Assembly: GCF_026210795.1 (NCBI RefSeq)
Contig: NC_089430.1
Span: forward strand, 5,332,001-5,396,000
Source: Rhizophagus irregularis
Taxonomy: Eukaryota > Glomeromycota > Glomeromycetes > Glomerales > Glomeraceae
DNA length: 64,000 bases
Reading direction: 5' to 3'
Shown here: positions 1 to 11,537 of the stretch, piece by piece
Numbering within the stretch: the stretch's first letter is position 1
Layout of the letters: every line of letters starts with the position of its first letter
Notes under the pieces: generated by a model
The model's database searches: none
What the model saw: only the letters and a program-made list of their open reading frames with translations
Told to the model about the DNA's origin: nothing
Made by a program: the position numbers and the translations under genes

Positions 1-1616
1 TATTTAAAGCTTCATTCAATTCATCATTTGTAGGCTCTACCATCAAATCTTTATAAATTTTATCATTAATTTCATCTTGTGGAAAATAAAATTTTGCCCA
101 ATATTCTGATAAAATCTTAGGTTGGTTTGTTGATCCTGCAATATTTTGAAAATGATCATTTACAATATCTTTTATTTTTTCTTTATCAGTGATTAATTTA
201 TCTTCATTATTTTCTTTAATTAGAACTCTGTCTAATACAATGGATTTAATTTCACGTTCCATTACACTATTAATCATACGTTTTTGATTTTCTAATAAAT
301 CTTCACAGCGTTGGTCAATTGCTAGTTTAATTTTTTCTTCTTTGAATTGTAAAAGATCGTGATTATATAGGATTAAATAAATTTGATATAAATTTTTTAT
401 TTCTTCAAAAATTTCCTTGACACTTTTATCATCCTTAGGAATTTTATTCCAACAATAATCACTTTTTTCTCTTCCAATTTCCAATAATTTTTTTCTATAT
501 GTAATCCAATTTCTGATCACATGATTTCTTTTTCTTGAATCTTTAATTGAACGTCTGAAATTTATTAAAAATTTCATTACTTTATATGCATTAGATATTT
601 TCATTGGGTTGACTCGACTTTTAGTTAATTTGATTTTTTCTATTGGAATACAATTTTTACTAGCTTGAACAAGACCTTTTTTGATCTTATCCCATATATG
701 ATTAATATTATTTTTATCGTTAAAATTAAATTTTAAAATTTCTGAATTTGAAATGTATTTATTAAGATCATTCTGAAATAATTCCCACTGCTCTCCATCC
801 ATTTTATCATACTTATAAACTTCTTTAAATCCTTCCTTCCATTTGATATTAGCAATATTCCCAATCAAATCTTCTGACCATATTGAATACACTAACATTC
901 TATGATCAGTATTAATTGTTGTTGTATTAACAATTTTGCATTCTTGTATTTCTGAAAATAAATTTTCTGTTACCCAAATGTAATCTATTCTAGAAGAATT
1001 TTGATTTGTATTAAAAGGATAGAAAGTATTTAAGGAATGTTGTGATAAATTATCGAACATGATATAGAAAGGATCATAAAAATTTTGTTCATCTTCAATC
1101 CATTCAAAAAGTTTATGTTCTTTTTTCATTTTACGATTATTATTTTTATCATCCAGATATTTTTCATAATGAAGATTAAAATCACCAAGAAGAATAATTT
1201 CTGCATTTTGTGCTTTACTTTCTCTAACCAATTCTTTGATTTTATCAAAATAAATTTTAACTTCTTGATTAAAATTATCTAAAGTAACTCGTCCAGATTT
1301 TCCATAATAATTAATGATTCTCATTTTTTTATTTCCACTAAAAATAAAATTAACATATATAATTCTTCCTTTGAAGCTATTATAATTGACTATATGCCGT
1401 GCATAATTTTTCTTAATAATAAGACCTACGCCATTTCCCCTATAATTAGTTTCCTCATTTGCAAAATAAGTAACATAATTATTTCTATAAAAATTAAAAG
1501 AATGTTTTGCCATTTTGTTCGATATATTAGTTTCTGATAGACCCAAAATAGTTATATTATATTCACCTAATATATCAATTAAGAATTGTTTTTTAACATC
1601 AGTTATACCTTTAAGC
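1..1616 (-). pseudogene. LINE ORF2: APE-type endonuclease and start of RT region (runs off left edge)
   Basis: The minus strand stays open from about 1616 to the window edge, over 530 codons. Reading downstream it shows the apurinic-endonuclease fold motifs of non-LTR retrotransposons in order: LSETN (near 1535), LLGDFNLHY (near 1178), SSRIDYIWV (near 985) and TDHRML (near 905). A Lys-rich linker follows, with ..KEIFEEIKNLY.. and ..FQNIAGSTNQP.., typical of the stretch just before the reverse transcriptase; the RT itself lies outside the window. In LINEs this protein nicks target DNA and primes reverse transcription. The start is damaged: the upstream stretch ..RQRLNLSDIIKIA reaches a stop, and the endonuclease frame (LKGITDVKKQF..) resumes in another frame next to a TAG near 1619, so a small indel has separated the N-terminus. 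The partner ORF1 lies just upstream. The family is clear; whether the rest is intact cannot be seen. Confidence 0.85.
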
Positions 1617-1791
1617 TATTTTAATTATATCTGATAAATTGAGTCGTTGACGTGTTTTCGGATGATAAATTTGTTGATTATTTAAATTTGAACGTGATTT
1701 TTGATTAACAGGGGAAGGATTATTATAATGTTTTTCTTAAAAGAATGTGTTTTTTTATTGTTCATCATTAAAGATAATATTTAAAGGGTAT

Positions 1792-2917
1792 TTAATCCTC
1801 ATGGGATTCATTATTGTCAATAATTTTATCCCCTTGAAAATTATTAACGTCATTATTATTGTCAGAAGTAAAATATTCCATAATTTTTGAGATATTTTTA
1901 CTCATAGTTGATAAAGCATCACCGAATCTATTGATTTCGTTATTTTGTTTATTTAAACTATTTTCTATATCTGAAGATCCTGAGGCTTCAAGTTGTTCAT
2001 TATCAACTCTTGATCGTTTGTTATTCTCATTTTGTAAGGCGATTGTACTTCTATCTTGATTGACTTTAATATTTTTTCCTGAACTTGTTGTAGACTTGTT
2101 TTCTTTATATTTATAAAATTCAGATTTAATACGATAGTTTTCTTGTTGGATTTTTTTGAAATCATTAGCTAATTTATTCAAATTCTCATTAAGTTGTTTA
2201 ATTTGCGTGAAAATTCCTTGATCAAGTGACTTTTCATTAACGTTATTATTTCTATCACGTGAAATATTTTTATTCCAATATCTATTAATATTTCCATTAT
2301 TATATTTAGAATAATTATTTGAATTATTACTTTGCTGACGTTTTTCAAATGAATTTTGTTTTGTTACATTTGCATAACTGCCTTTTTTAAACTTCTTGTT
2401 ATTTTCTTGACGAAACTCCTTAAGCTTTTGCTTTCTATTCATTACACGTGGTTTAGCAGATGGTTCAATATCACACTTACTAATTAAATGATCAAAGGAA
2501 CCACATCTATGGCATGATTTTTCACCTGGAGTTCCCCAATGAAGCGTTCTATTACAAAAAATAATATTTCTTTCTGCTGCAATACCTATATCTTCATCAT
2601 TTTCATAATAAACTATTGCATAATTCAATGGTTTATTATTATTTGGATTACGTGGTATAAAAATATACTTAGGATTGTTAACTTCTAAAGCTTCATGTAT
2701 ATCATAAGCAGTTGAATTCCATGGTAATCCAGTTAATTTAACTGTATCTTGCGGAATAAATATTTCGTGATAGTATACTTTTAATGTGATAGTTATTGAT
2801 GATCACTTTCCAAATAAATGTACTTTTTCGCTTAATTTGGTATTTGTTGTGTGATCTTCAAGTATTTTTTCAGAAATTTGGAAGTGTGCAATGCGAACTT
2901 TAGAGTTCAAATTTATA
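1792..2917 (-). pseudogene. LINE ORF1 (nucleic-acid-binding, CCHC zinc knuckle), one premature stop
   Basis: The frame ends at 1792. It contains an RRM-like first part (..DTVKLTGLPWNSTAYDIHEAL.., ..NPKYIFIPRNP.., ..NYAIVYYENDEDI..), then a CCHC knuckle CHRCGSFDHLISKC (C-x2-C-x4-H-x4-C), an Asn/Lys-rich stretch, and a probable coiled coil (..QIKQLNENLNKLANDFKKIQQ). Such ORF1 proteins bind the LINE RNA and act as chaperones. The longest ATG-initiated part begins at 2628, but coherent coding continues upstream to about 2917 (LNSKVRIAHFQISEKIL..) with one in-frame TGA at 2803-2805. The copy is therefore probably dead or needs recoding. It lies directly upstream of ORF2 with about 170 bp between, the usual LINE order. 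Confidence 0.75.
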
Positions 2918-2966
2918 TATATATAAATATGAATATTGCATATTGCATATGCATATGCATATTCGC
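2910..2966. repeat. AT/GCATAT microsatellite
   Basis: A run of TA dinucleotides passes into repeats of GCATAT, which is self-complementary. It is low-complexity and has no coding meaning. The rest of 2967-3380 is AT-rich with homopolymers and shows no gene. Confidence 0.7.
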
Positions 2967-3692
2967 AATTTCAATAGTAATACATTATTTAATGCTAATA
3001 TTTCAAAAAATATTGCTATATGCAAATATTGCTTCTTTTGACATCATTAGAATAAAATCATAAATTGGGCACTTCTGTGATACTCTAATTGCTTGTTAAG
3101 TTTAATTATCAAATAATAAACTTTTGTAAAAAAAAAATTTTGTTGATCATCTTTTTTCTTTGATCATCGTCAAAGAGATAAATAAAAAAAAAATTTAAAA
3201 AAAATTAAAAAATGAAAAAACAATTAAATTTAATTAACATTTAATTAAATAATGAAGTTTTTACTAAAATTTATTAAATAAAAATAATATATTGTTTTAA
3301 TTATTTTATCCATTACAATATAATTTTTATATTAAAAAATTAAACCAATAATACTAGTGCGTTGATCATTTCAATGATCACATATGGGCCGATTTGTCTC
3401 TTATCACTAATTAATTTTTAGTGATAAATATGAATTATGATCAACATGCCGATCAAAATAACCTGAAAAAAGTGATAATAACAGATTATGCACAATGACA
3501 TACATGACGATTTCATATTTAAACCAATCGTTGGTATCTCGAAACTAGTTTCTCGCAACTTTGAAACCTGTCGGGAATTGGTCTGTAATTGGTTTTATTT
3601 GGAAAGAACTATTTTTTTTGGAAAACGGTAAGTAGTATATTAAAAATTTGTTATACTCACTTAACGAACCTTTTTGCTTTAAAACAATAAAA

Positions 3693-6316
3693 ATGGCTGG
3701 AACAACCGTACGCGTTCCCATTGCTGAAAGTAATTTTTTTTTCAATAATTTTTTTTAATGTAGGAACGTTCAATAACACCCTTTTATCAATAGCTACGTT
3801 TTCTAATCGTGTTTTCATACATGATTATCCAAGAAGTTCTAAAATTGAAGCACATTTTCAATCAAATGAACGATTATATATTTCATATTACAATATTATT
3901 TCTCTGGGAACCTATCCTTCCACACCGAAATTGACACAAAAATCTAAAAACAACGCGTCTCAATATCCAATACCTGACGATTATATAGTTGAAACAGAGT
4001 TTTCTGAAAGAAATCTTATATGCAAAACTAAATATATTTCAGTTTCAAAGGTATGCTATACAATTAATTGGAAGATCGGTCATGCAGAGTGGAGTGTTAG
4101 TAGTACCCAATCCTCAACAGCTGTTGTTAATACATTTTTACAGGTATTTAACTCATATTTATATTAGATAAATTTTAATAACATATAATTAATTTTAATA
4201 TTATATTTAATAGAAAATTAACTTAAAATCATCAACTAAATCATCTGGGCTTCGGTTATTTGGATTTGATATTGAGCCACTATATCATGCTCGTTTACAA
4301 ATTGGGTTTCGACCTGTTACTGCTGTTACAACAGAAGTTAATAACCGAAAATGACCACTTGAAGATATCACTTCCCGTTCACAGCAAAATAAAAGATTTA
4401 ACAGTTTCGGAAGGGATGTGCAAAAAGCAGTTGATGAATTGATTGTTAAACATAAGCTGACAAATTTATCTGGAGAGCCAATTTTATATTTACAGCATAT
4501 TGGATTCGATTGCAAAGAGAATCAAGTTTGCATCAACTTCAAAGATTCGAATTCTATGACAATTCAAACAAAACTTGATGCTATTGTACGTGTATGTGAT
4601 AAAGCACTTTTAAGTCATGATGGATACCGGCATTTAGCAGCAGTTGTGCCATCACTTTTTCGTGAGTATTTAGTTGCTGATCGCCAAAATAAGATAAATA
4701 AATTAATAAATACTCAGATACATGTGGAAATTTTTAATATAGAAGATATTGATCAATTTAATGGTGATAATAATTCTGATGAACGTGCAAGTGATACTTT
4801 AGTAAATAATAATGAAGTAGGAAATGGGGCTTATTGTTCACTTTCAACTTTACTTAAAATATTAATACCTGTTTGGAAAGGAAGAGAAAATCCTGTAATA
4901 ATTCCAGGAGATATTCTTCATATAAAACTTGGTGGAGATGGTCGTAATGTTGGGAGAAAACAAAATCATGTAATGGTTACTTTTTGTTTATTAAATGAAA
5001 AGGATGACGTACTTAAACCAAACCATCAATATAGGTATATTTTTTGTGTTGTTAAATTAATTTAATTGTAATTTTAATAAAAAATAAAATAAAATTCATT
5101 ACTGTTTTAGTATATGTCTTTACATAGGTAAAGAAAAATATGAGACATTGGATAAAGTTGGCAAAATATTTGCCTTACAGTTGGCTGATTTAAAGGAGAA
5201 TGGAATAATTGATGATGATGGCGTTCACTGGCCTGTTGAATTTTATTTTTCTGGTGATTGGAAGTTTACCTATATTATTTTAGGTCTAAATGCACCTAAT
5301 TCTGAATATTTTTGTCTATTCTGTGAATGTGATGCTAAATCCCGGCATAATATGGATCTTTTTTGGATGCCTACTGGAAATACTAAAGGTTAAAATTTTT
5401 TTCTAAATTGTTAATTGGTAAAAAATAATAATATGTAAGTAATCATTATAATTACATTAATTAGGGAAAAAAAGGGCATCTTTGTTTCCTGTGATTGATT
5501 TACTTAATTATATTCCTGACGAGCTTCATATCTTATTACGGATATCTGATATATTGATGGAATGTCTATTTAGAGATCTATTTAAGAAAAATGATTTTGA
5601 ACGAAATTTTAAAGAAAAAATTGAAAAAAAAATGAATGACATTAATATTCATTTTGAGTTTTATCGTAGTTCTGCTCGAGGTACTTGGAATTGGACATCT
5701 CTTATGGGACCAGAAAAAAAAAAATGCTACAATATTTTCCTGTAAGTGAATTTATACCTGGAGTATGTGGAGTGGATATTGAAAATTTGTGGCGTAAATT
5801 TTATCAGTTGTATGAGGTTTTAAGAAAACCATCTCACACTGAAGCAGAAATTTTAAAATTTGAGGAAGATGCAAAAAATTGGGTAAGGACTTTCTGTCGA
5901 CCTACTATAGGCCAAATGAATTCTGCAACAGCAATTCCGGGACTTTATAGGAAGGATGATGTCACACCTTACATGCATATGCTTACAATGCATGTCCCTT
6001 ATTTTATGCGTCGATTAAAAGAAAAAGGACTTTCGCTTAGATTATTTTCAACAAGTAGTGTTGAAAAAAAAAATCATGATCAGGTATGATATAAAATTTT
6101 GCATAAATATTTTCATTAACTTATTATTCATTTATTACTTATTAGGTTAGATTGTTTTTTGGAGGAACAACTATGGGAGGTGGTAAAAAAAAACTTCCTG
6201 TTGTTTATGATATACTAGTATTTGAAAATCGTCAAATCTTTTATTTGATTAATAATATTCCTAATGAAATAACATGTAGAAACATTAATATTTATAATGG
6301 TGAAAATACAATCTAA
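3693..6316 (+). pseudogene. Six-exon transposon-borne gene (candidate transposase), nonsense and frameshift
   Basis: Exons threaded by frame and GT-AG sites: 3693-3729, 3764-4143, 4214-5034, 5111-5388, 5465-6083, 6146-6316. The phases chain: AG|T between exons 3 and 4, G|GG between 4 and 5, phase 0 between 5 and 6. Intron 1 is only 34 nt and is the least certain. Distinctive segments are SGDWKFTYIILGLNAP followed by YFCLFCECDAKSR (a C-x2-C pair), then YIPDELHILLRISDILMECL, VTPYMHMLTMHVPYFMRRLK and SVEKKNHDQVRLFFGGTT. From memory, similar proteins occur in many copies in glomeromycotan and some cnidarian genomes without an assigned function. Two lesions are visible: an in-frame TGA at 4352-4354, and a one-base shift at an 11-A run near 5713-5723. 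Its position between terminal inverted repeats makes it the transposase candidate. Confidence 0.6.
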
Positions 6317-6403
6317 ATTATGTTTTACACACAAAACTACTAATTTATAAATTATTTATTTCTGGAATTCTGTTGAAATCCAAAAAAAATTCTATTAAAA
6401 TAT

Positions 6404-6951
6404 CTATAAATTATTTATTGATATCTTTTGATTTAATTCTTGAAGGGGGGAGCATGGTAAAATAAGTCTATATTGCGATTGATTATTTGTTTTAGTAATA
6501 GTAGGTATTGCAGAGTGAGCAGAAGTATGATTTTCATTTGTTACTTCATTTCTAATAAAGAAAAAAATCAAACTATTAATTCTTCAAAATTATAAAAGAT
6601 TTGTATGTGAAATTCCGAACCTTACCCATTAATAAACTCTCCTGAATCCGTTATAAATGTGCAGATAACTGTCCCACACTGAAAGATTCGGTTGTTTTCA
6701 ACCAATTCATTCTGTGCCCAACTAAAAGAAACTTCATAAATTTCCTCACTATTCACAAATAGTACATATCCCGTTGTTTTTGTTTTGGGATCTTGTCGGC
6801 AATTCCAGTATTCATAGTTTAAAATTTGCTTTAATCTACCTTCTCCCGCCTCACCTTTAAATGTACAACGATATTTTCGCAGTGCTGAATTATACCTAAA
6901 AGAAGGTTCATTTTGAAATAAATAAACAAATACATTCTCAGAAAAAGACAC
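6404..6951 (-). CDS. Small two-exon protein of unknown function inside the TIR element (5' end unclear)
   Basis: Exon 6626-6951 is open and Cys/Trp/Tyr-rich (..RKYRCTFKGEAGEGRLKQIL.., ..NYEYWNCRQDPKTKTTGYVL..). It ends at a GTAAGG donor. A 74-nt intron (6552-6625, ending TTATTAG) leads in phase to exon 6404-6551 (..NEVTNENHTSAHSAIPT.. to ..QELNQKISINNL, stop). No ATG lies near the start: a stop precedes a GTG at 6951, and TTTTTCTGAG just inside could be a splice acceptor, so an upstream exon is likely missing from this model. It converges on the larger gene of the same transposon and may be an accessory transposon protein. The function is unknown to me. Confidence 0.4.
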
Positions 6952-7090
6952 TTATTGAGAGTCGTTTGGATCCTACAGAATGTCTATTGAAACCAAGACA
7001 TTTTTTAATTAAGACTATAAACGCATCTTGGTAAGACACAAGCTGCTCAAAAGTGGGCTGGTGGAGTGAATGGAGATGAGGTATAGTTTT
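6947..7090 (+). pseudogene. Coding-like relic near the right end of the TIR element
   Basis: After a TTCTCAG acceptor-like site, the plus strand reads KKTLIESRLDPTECLLKPRH.. to ..LIKTINASW then stop. One frame over it continues as THLGKTQAAQKWAGGVNGDEV. The two halves look like one coding stretch broken by a small indel. I do not recognise the protein. It lies outside the minus-strand exon and inside the TIR. Confidence 0.3.
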
Positions 7091-7346
7091 ATTGTTTTTA
7101 TGCTTAGTTCTTCATGAGTTAAAAGTTGTTTTCGTGAAGAAAAGGTTTTTTGGCAAAGGTAACATTTAAAGGACATGTTGGATACAGTAAACGCGTGATT
7201 GTGCCACAGCGTGAATTTTATTTAGTTGTGATTGGTAAACAATAATAATGACAAATGTGATATGTATAATAGTTAAACTGGTAATGATCGACCATTGATC
7301 ATTTTCGCAGGTGATATAACTGAAGTGAGCCAAATCGGCCCATATG

Positions 7347-8661
7347 AAAACATTGAATAATAAAAAAGCTCCGAACGGTTCCAATTTTCAATTCTTTTTT
7401 AATTGGTCAGAATCGTTTTCACGTAATAACTTACCATCCAGTAATCGTAGAAAGACAATTAAGAGCTCATTAGAATCCTCTTATCGAGAGCTTTCAAATG
7501 ATGCTAAAATCATAATTTTAGCATCGATAGATGGCGAGTTATTTTGACGCATTATCAAAAAAAATAAAAATTGGAATCATTTGGTCAGGAGCTTTAAACA
7601 ATACGCAAAATAATATTATGTACTGATTATTGACATTTACTGAACATTATTCACTCAAGAATTGTTCATTGTATTGTTCAATGCTATATTATTTTTTGTA
7701 GAATTATTTTACTTTTTATTCAATACTTATCAATTTTTAAACTTCACAAAAAATTAAATACATATTTAATCAAAGGTCATCTGATTTAACTTTAAGAAAC
7801 TTTCAGTTAGTAAAGTTAATCCAAAATTAAATTTTTCATAAAATTTTATCCATTTAACTTTTATAAACCTAAATTAAATATGTGTTATATGTTCAGATAA
7901 TCCAAATTTATCAGAAAATAAAAAAATTTTTTTTATTATATTCAAAAACAAAGATAATAACCAATTCTTTTTTCAATCACTTTTCAATCACTTTTTTGTT
8001 AAAAAAAATTAATAAATATATAAAGTGGTTATTTTAAACAGTAAGTAAAAAAAAAATTATTTTTTATTTGTATTAACTTCAGTTCCCTACTTTTTTTTAT
8101 ATAAAATATTAAAAATATAAGCTATGATATAAGATTTTTGATTTTTTTTAAGTTAATAAGATTCTAAAATTTTTTTTTTAATAAGAAATGATAACTTTAT
8201 GTCAGTTTATGCAATTAACAAGTTCATTAATATCTTGACATTAATCAAATAATTTTAAACTCATTTAAAAGGTAAGAATGTACTTTATTTTAGCATTACT
8301 AGGCATGGTGATATCAACAATCAAAGATAAAAATTTAAAAAAAATATATTGAATGCATTTGCTCAGCAACCAGTGAATCAATTCATTTGTTTTTGGATTC
8401 ATTAGATAGGTCTTAATTTTCTCTTTTGGATGAATATAAATTCATCCATTTATCTTACATAGACATTAAGTTATTTGCAATTTTGTTCCAAGAATTTTAT
8501 TTTGATTATTTAAATTTTAATAATGGTGTATTAAAAAAAATATGATTAACAATTTTATTCATAGATTATTATTTTGTGCAACCAGTAATTTGGTAAAGTT
8601 TGTTTTTTAGAATCAAAAAGTGCTAATTCCAAAATTGGCATATATGAACAAATGATATGCT
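7347..8661. other. No gene seen; AT-rich intergenic sequence
   Basis: It holds A/T homopolymers and short stem-loops, for example GATGCTAAAATC..GATTTTAGCATC near 7500-7525. A 67-codon plus-strand frame at 7344-7547 has no recognisable motif and overlaps the TIR boundary, so I did not call it. The part before 8662 is probably the body of the Helitron-like element that ends there. Confidence 0.5.
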
Positions 8662-8688
8662 TGGGGGACGAAGTCCCCCAAATTCTAG
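8662..8688 (+). mobile_element. Helitron-type 3' terminus (hairpin then CTAG|T)
   Basis: A perfect stem TGGGGGAC-GAA-GTCCCCCA at 8662-8680 is followed four bases later by CTAG, with T next. A GC-rich hairpin about 5-12 bases before CTRR, followed by a host T, is the Helitron 3' signature. The 5' end (TC after a host A) cannot be fixed by eye, and no Rep/helicase gene is nearby, so it would be non-autonomous. Confidence 0.6.
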
Positions 8689-9129
8689 TTGTATTTAATT
8701 TTTTGATTGTTATTACTAAGAAATAAATAAAGTTAAAAAAATTAAAAACGTATAGATGACCATGCAGATCTTGTGATAATCAATTAAAAAAGTGTTAGAT
8801 GAAATTTTTTTTCAAAAATTTAAAATTTTTTCTTTTTATAAAAACATCATAAAATTTTTTTTACATTTTTTTCTATTTGTAAAATTAAATATTTGGATAT
8901 TACATAATTACAAATTAAAATTATAAGTGTATTTCTTTTAAAAAATACTGTGATATTTCATAAAAAATATTTTTTTTTACTATTTTTATTTTTAAACTAT
9001 TTGAATTTATAATTAATGAAAGAATTAATTTAAAATTCATGTTATTTCAAATTTTTGTCAACTCAGTTCTTAATTTTTATATTACATTTTTTTTTATATA
9101 AAATTTTTTTAAATTAAACTTCTTTTTCA

Positions 9130-10975
9130 AAACACACTATAATCTCCACTTTGGACAAATGAAATCAACTTTATTTATTAATTGAATGTTGTTCAGGCGG
9201 GTTAAAAGCACTTGAATATTAATTTTCATGAATGTAGATGTAGTGCTTAGAGAAGATTGCATTTTTCTTGATGATATTAACTCTCTTTTCTGTTTTTTTA
9301 ATTTAAAGCGTAATATCTCCACTTTGGACAAATGAAATCAACTTCATTTATTAATTGAATGTTGTTCAGGCGGGTTGATTCTACTTGAATATTAATTTTC
9401 ATGAACATAGATGTAGTGCTTAGAGAAGATTGCATTTTTCTTGATGATATTAACTCTCTTTTCTGTTTTTTTTTTTAATTTAGAGCGTAATATCTCCACT
9501 TTGGACAAATGAAATCAACTTTATTCATTAATTGAAAGTTGTTCAGGTGGGTTGATTCTGCTTGAATATTAATTTTCATGAATATAGGTGTAGTACTTAG
9601 AGAAGATTGCATTTTTTTTGATGATATTAACTCTCTTTTCTGTTTTTTTTTTAATTTAGAGCGTAATATCTCCATTTTGGACAAATGAAATCAACTTTAT
9701 TTATTAATTGAAAGTTGTTCAGTGGGTTGATTCTACTTGAATATTAATTTTCACGAACATAGGTGTAGTGCTTAGAGAAGATTGCATTTTTCTTGATGAT
9801 ATTAACTCTCTTTTCTGTTTTTTTTTAATTTTGAGTATAATATCTCCACTTTGGACAAATAAAATCGACTTCATTTATTAATTGAATGTTGTTCAGGTGG
9901 GTTGATTCTACTTGAATATTAATTTTCATGAATATAGGTGTAGTGCTTAGAAAAGATTGCATTTTTCTTGATGATATTAACTCTTTTTTCTGTTTTTTTA
10001 ATTTAGAGCGTAATATATCCACTTTGGACAAATGAGATCAACTTTATTTATTAATTGAAAGTTGTTCAAGTGGGTTGAAACCACTTGAAATTTAATTTTC
10101 ATGAATGTAGGTGTAGTACTTAAAGAAAATTGCATTTTTCTTAATGATATTAACTCTCTTTTCTGTTTTTTTTAATTTAGAGCGTAATATATCTACTTTG
10201 GACAAATGAAATCAACTTTATTTATTAATTGAAAGTTGTTCAGGTGGGTTGATTCTACTTGAATATTAATTTTCACGAACATAGGTGTAGTGCTTAGAGA
10301 AGATTGCATTTTTCTTGATGATATTAACTCTCTTTTCTGTTTTTTTTTAATTTTGAGTATAATATCTCCACTTTGGACAAATAAAATCGACTTCATTTAT
10401 TAATTGAATGTTGTTCAGGTGGGTTGATTCTACTTGAATATTAATTTTCATGAATATAGGTGTAGTGCTTAGAAAAGATTGCATTTTTCTTGATGATATT
10501 AACTCTTTTTTCTGTTTTTTTAATTTAGAGCGTAATATATCCACTTTGGACAAATGAGATCAACTTTATTTATTAATTGAAAGTTGTTCAAGTGGGTTGA
10601 TTCTACTTGAATATTAATTTTCATGAATGTAGGTGTAGTACTTAGAGAAAATTTCATTTTCTTGATGATATTAACTCTCTTTTCTGTTTTTTTTTAATTT
10701 AGAGCGTAATATCTCTACTTTGGACAAATGAAATCAACTTCATTTATTAATTAAAAATTGTTCGGGTGGGTTGAAACCACTTGAAATTTAATTTTCATGA
10801 ATGTAGGTGTAGTGCTTAAAGAAAATTGCATTTTTCTTAATGATATTAACTCTCTTTTCTGTTTTTTTTAATTTAGAGCGTAATATATCTACTTTGGACA
10901 AATGAAATCAACTTCATTTATTGATTGAAAGTTTGTTCAGGTGGGTTGATTCTACTTGAATATTAATTTTTATAA
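9130..10975. repeat. Satellite array, about 11 units of about 174 bp
   Basis: Units recur at roughly 9140, 9313, 9488, 9665, 9840, 10012, 10187, 10362, 10535, 10708 and 10882. Each carries a TCCACTTTGGACAAATG block, an ATTGAAAGTTGTTCAGGTGG block and a TTGCATTTTTCTTGATG block. Units differ by substitutions and by the length of a T run. About 345 bp starting near 9725 recurs essentially unchanged near 10247, an offset of 522 bp or three units, which shows a recent multi-unit duplication. Short minus-strand frames inside are repeat shadows. The array lies between two Helitron-like 3' ends. Confidence 0.9.
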
Positions 10976-11500
10976 GATTTCATTTTTTTGTAGCTGTATT
11001 AACTTTAAAACACTTATTACAACTTACATCATTATTTTAAATCATAAGAATTAATTTATGTCATTGGCTAATTATAATCACATTGATACTAAGGATTTTT
11101 TTTATTTTTATATTTGATTTAATAATTTAATAAAATATTATTAAAATCAAATTCATATAAATGCAACTAATATTAATAATTGTAATTTAAGAAGTAAATT
11201 CATTAACCAAATCATGTAAATTCTATGCTTAAATTATGTAATTTCTGTGATCAAATCAATATAAATTCAGCATAAATTATGGTTGATACATTTTGTAATA
11301 TGGAATTGTGGCATTTTCCGTATACCTATATAGATTAGAAATATTATTTTTAAGAAAAAATCATATAAAACCTTATTAAAAACATGATTTTTTATAGGGT
11401 CTAATTATAATAAAATTTTATTATTCAGTATTATTTTAGTGATTTTACATACAATTCAATTTATTTATATCAAAGAATTTTTTAATTATAATGTTATATT
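10976..11500. other. AT-rich sequence between satellite and Helitron end; no gene
   Basis: I see no coding stretch here. It is probably the 3' part of the element that terminates at 11537. Confidence 0.5.
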
Positions 11501-11537
11501 TGGGGGATGAAGTCCCCCGGCAAATCGCATATTCTAG
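11501..11537 (+). mobile_element. Second Helitron-type 3' terminus
   Basis: The stem TGGGGGAT-GAA-GTCCCCCG (11501-11519) differs from the 8662 hairpin by a T.G wobble and a changed outermost base. It is followed by GGCAAATCGCATATT and then CTAG|T ending at 11537. Together with the first terminus it defines a repeated family. If the 5' end lies between 8689 and 9130, this element carries the satellite array internally. Confidence 0.6.

Larger units (their letters stand above)
3381..7346. mobile_element. TIR-bounded DNA transposon, about 3.96 kb, family not assigned
   Basis: CATATGGGCCGATTTG at 3381-3396 recurs as its exact reverse complement at 7331-7346; the match extends for a few more bases after one mismatch (CTC). 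These inverted ends enclose a plus-strand multi-exon gene (3693-6316) and a convergent minus-strand gene (6404-6951), with no unrelated gene. Because CATATG is its own reverse complement, the sequence cannot tell whether the outermost bases belong to the TIR or are a target duplication (TA, ATAT or CATATG). The encoded protein is broken, so this copy would need help to move. A known family would need a database comparison; I do not recognise it with confidence. Confidence 0.65.

Noticed and set aside
7344-7547. 67-codon plus-strand frame beginning at the right TIR
   Set aside because: No recognisable motif, starts inside the inverted repeat and ends next to a simple stem-loop.
9137-10553. Set of similar 64-69 codon minus-strand frames (MSKVEILR-like)
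   Set aside because: They recur with the 174-bp satellite period and are interrupted every unit; repeat shadows, not a peptide family.
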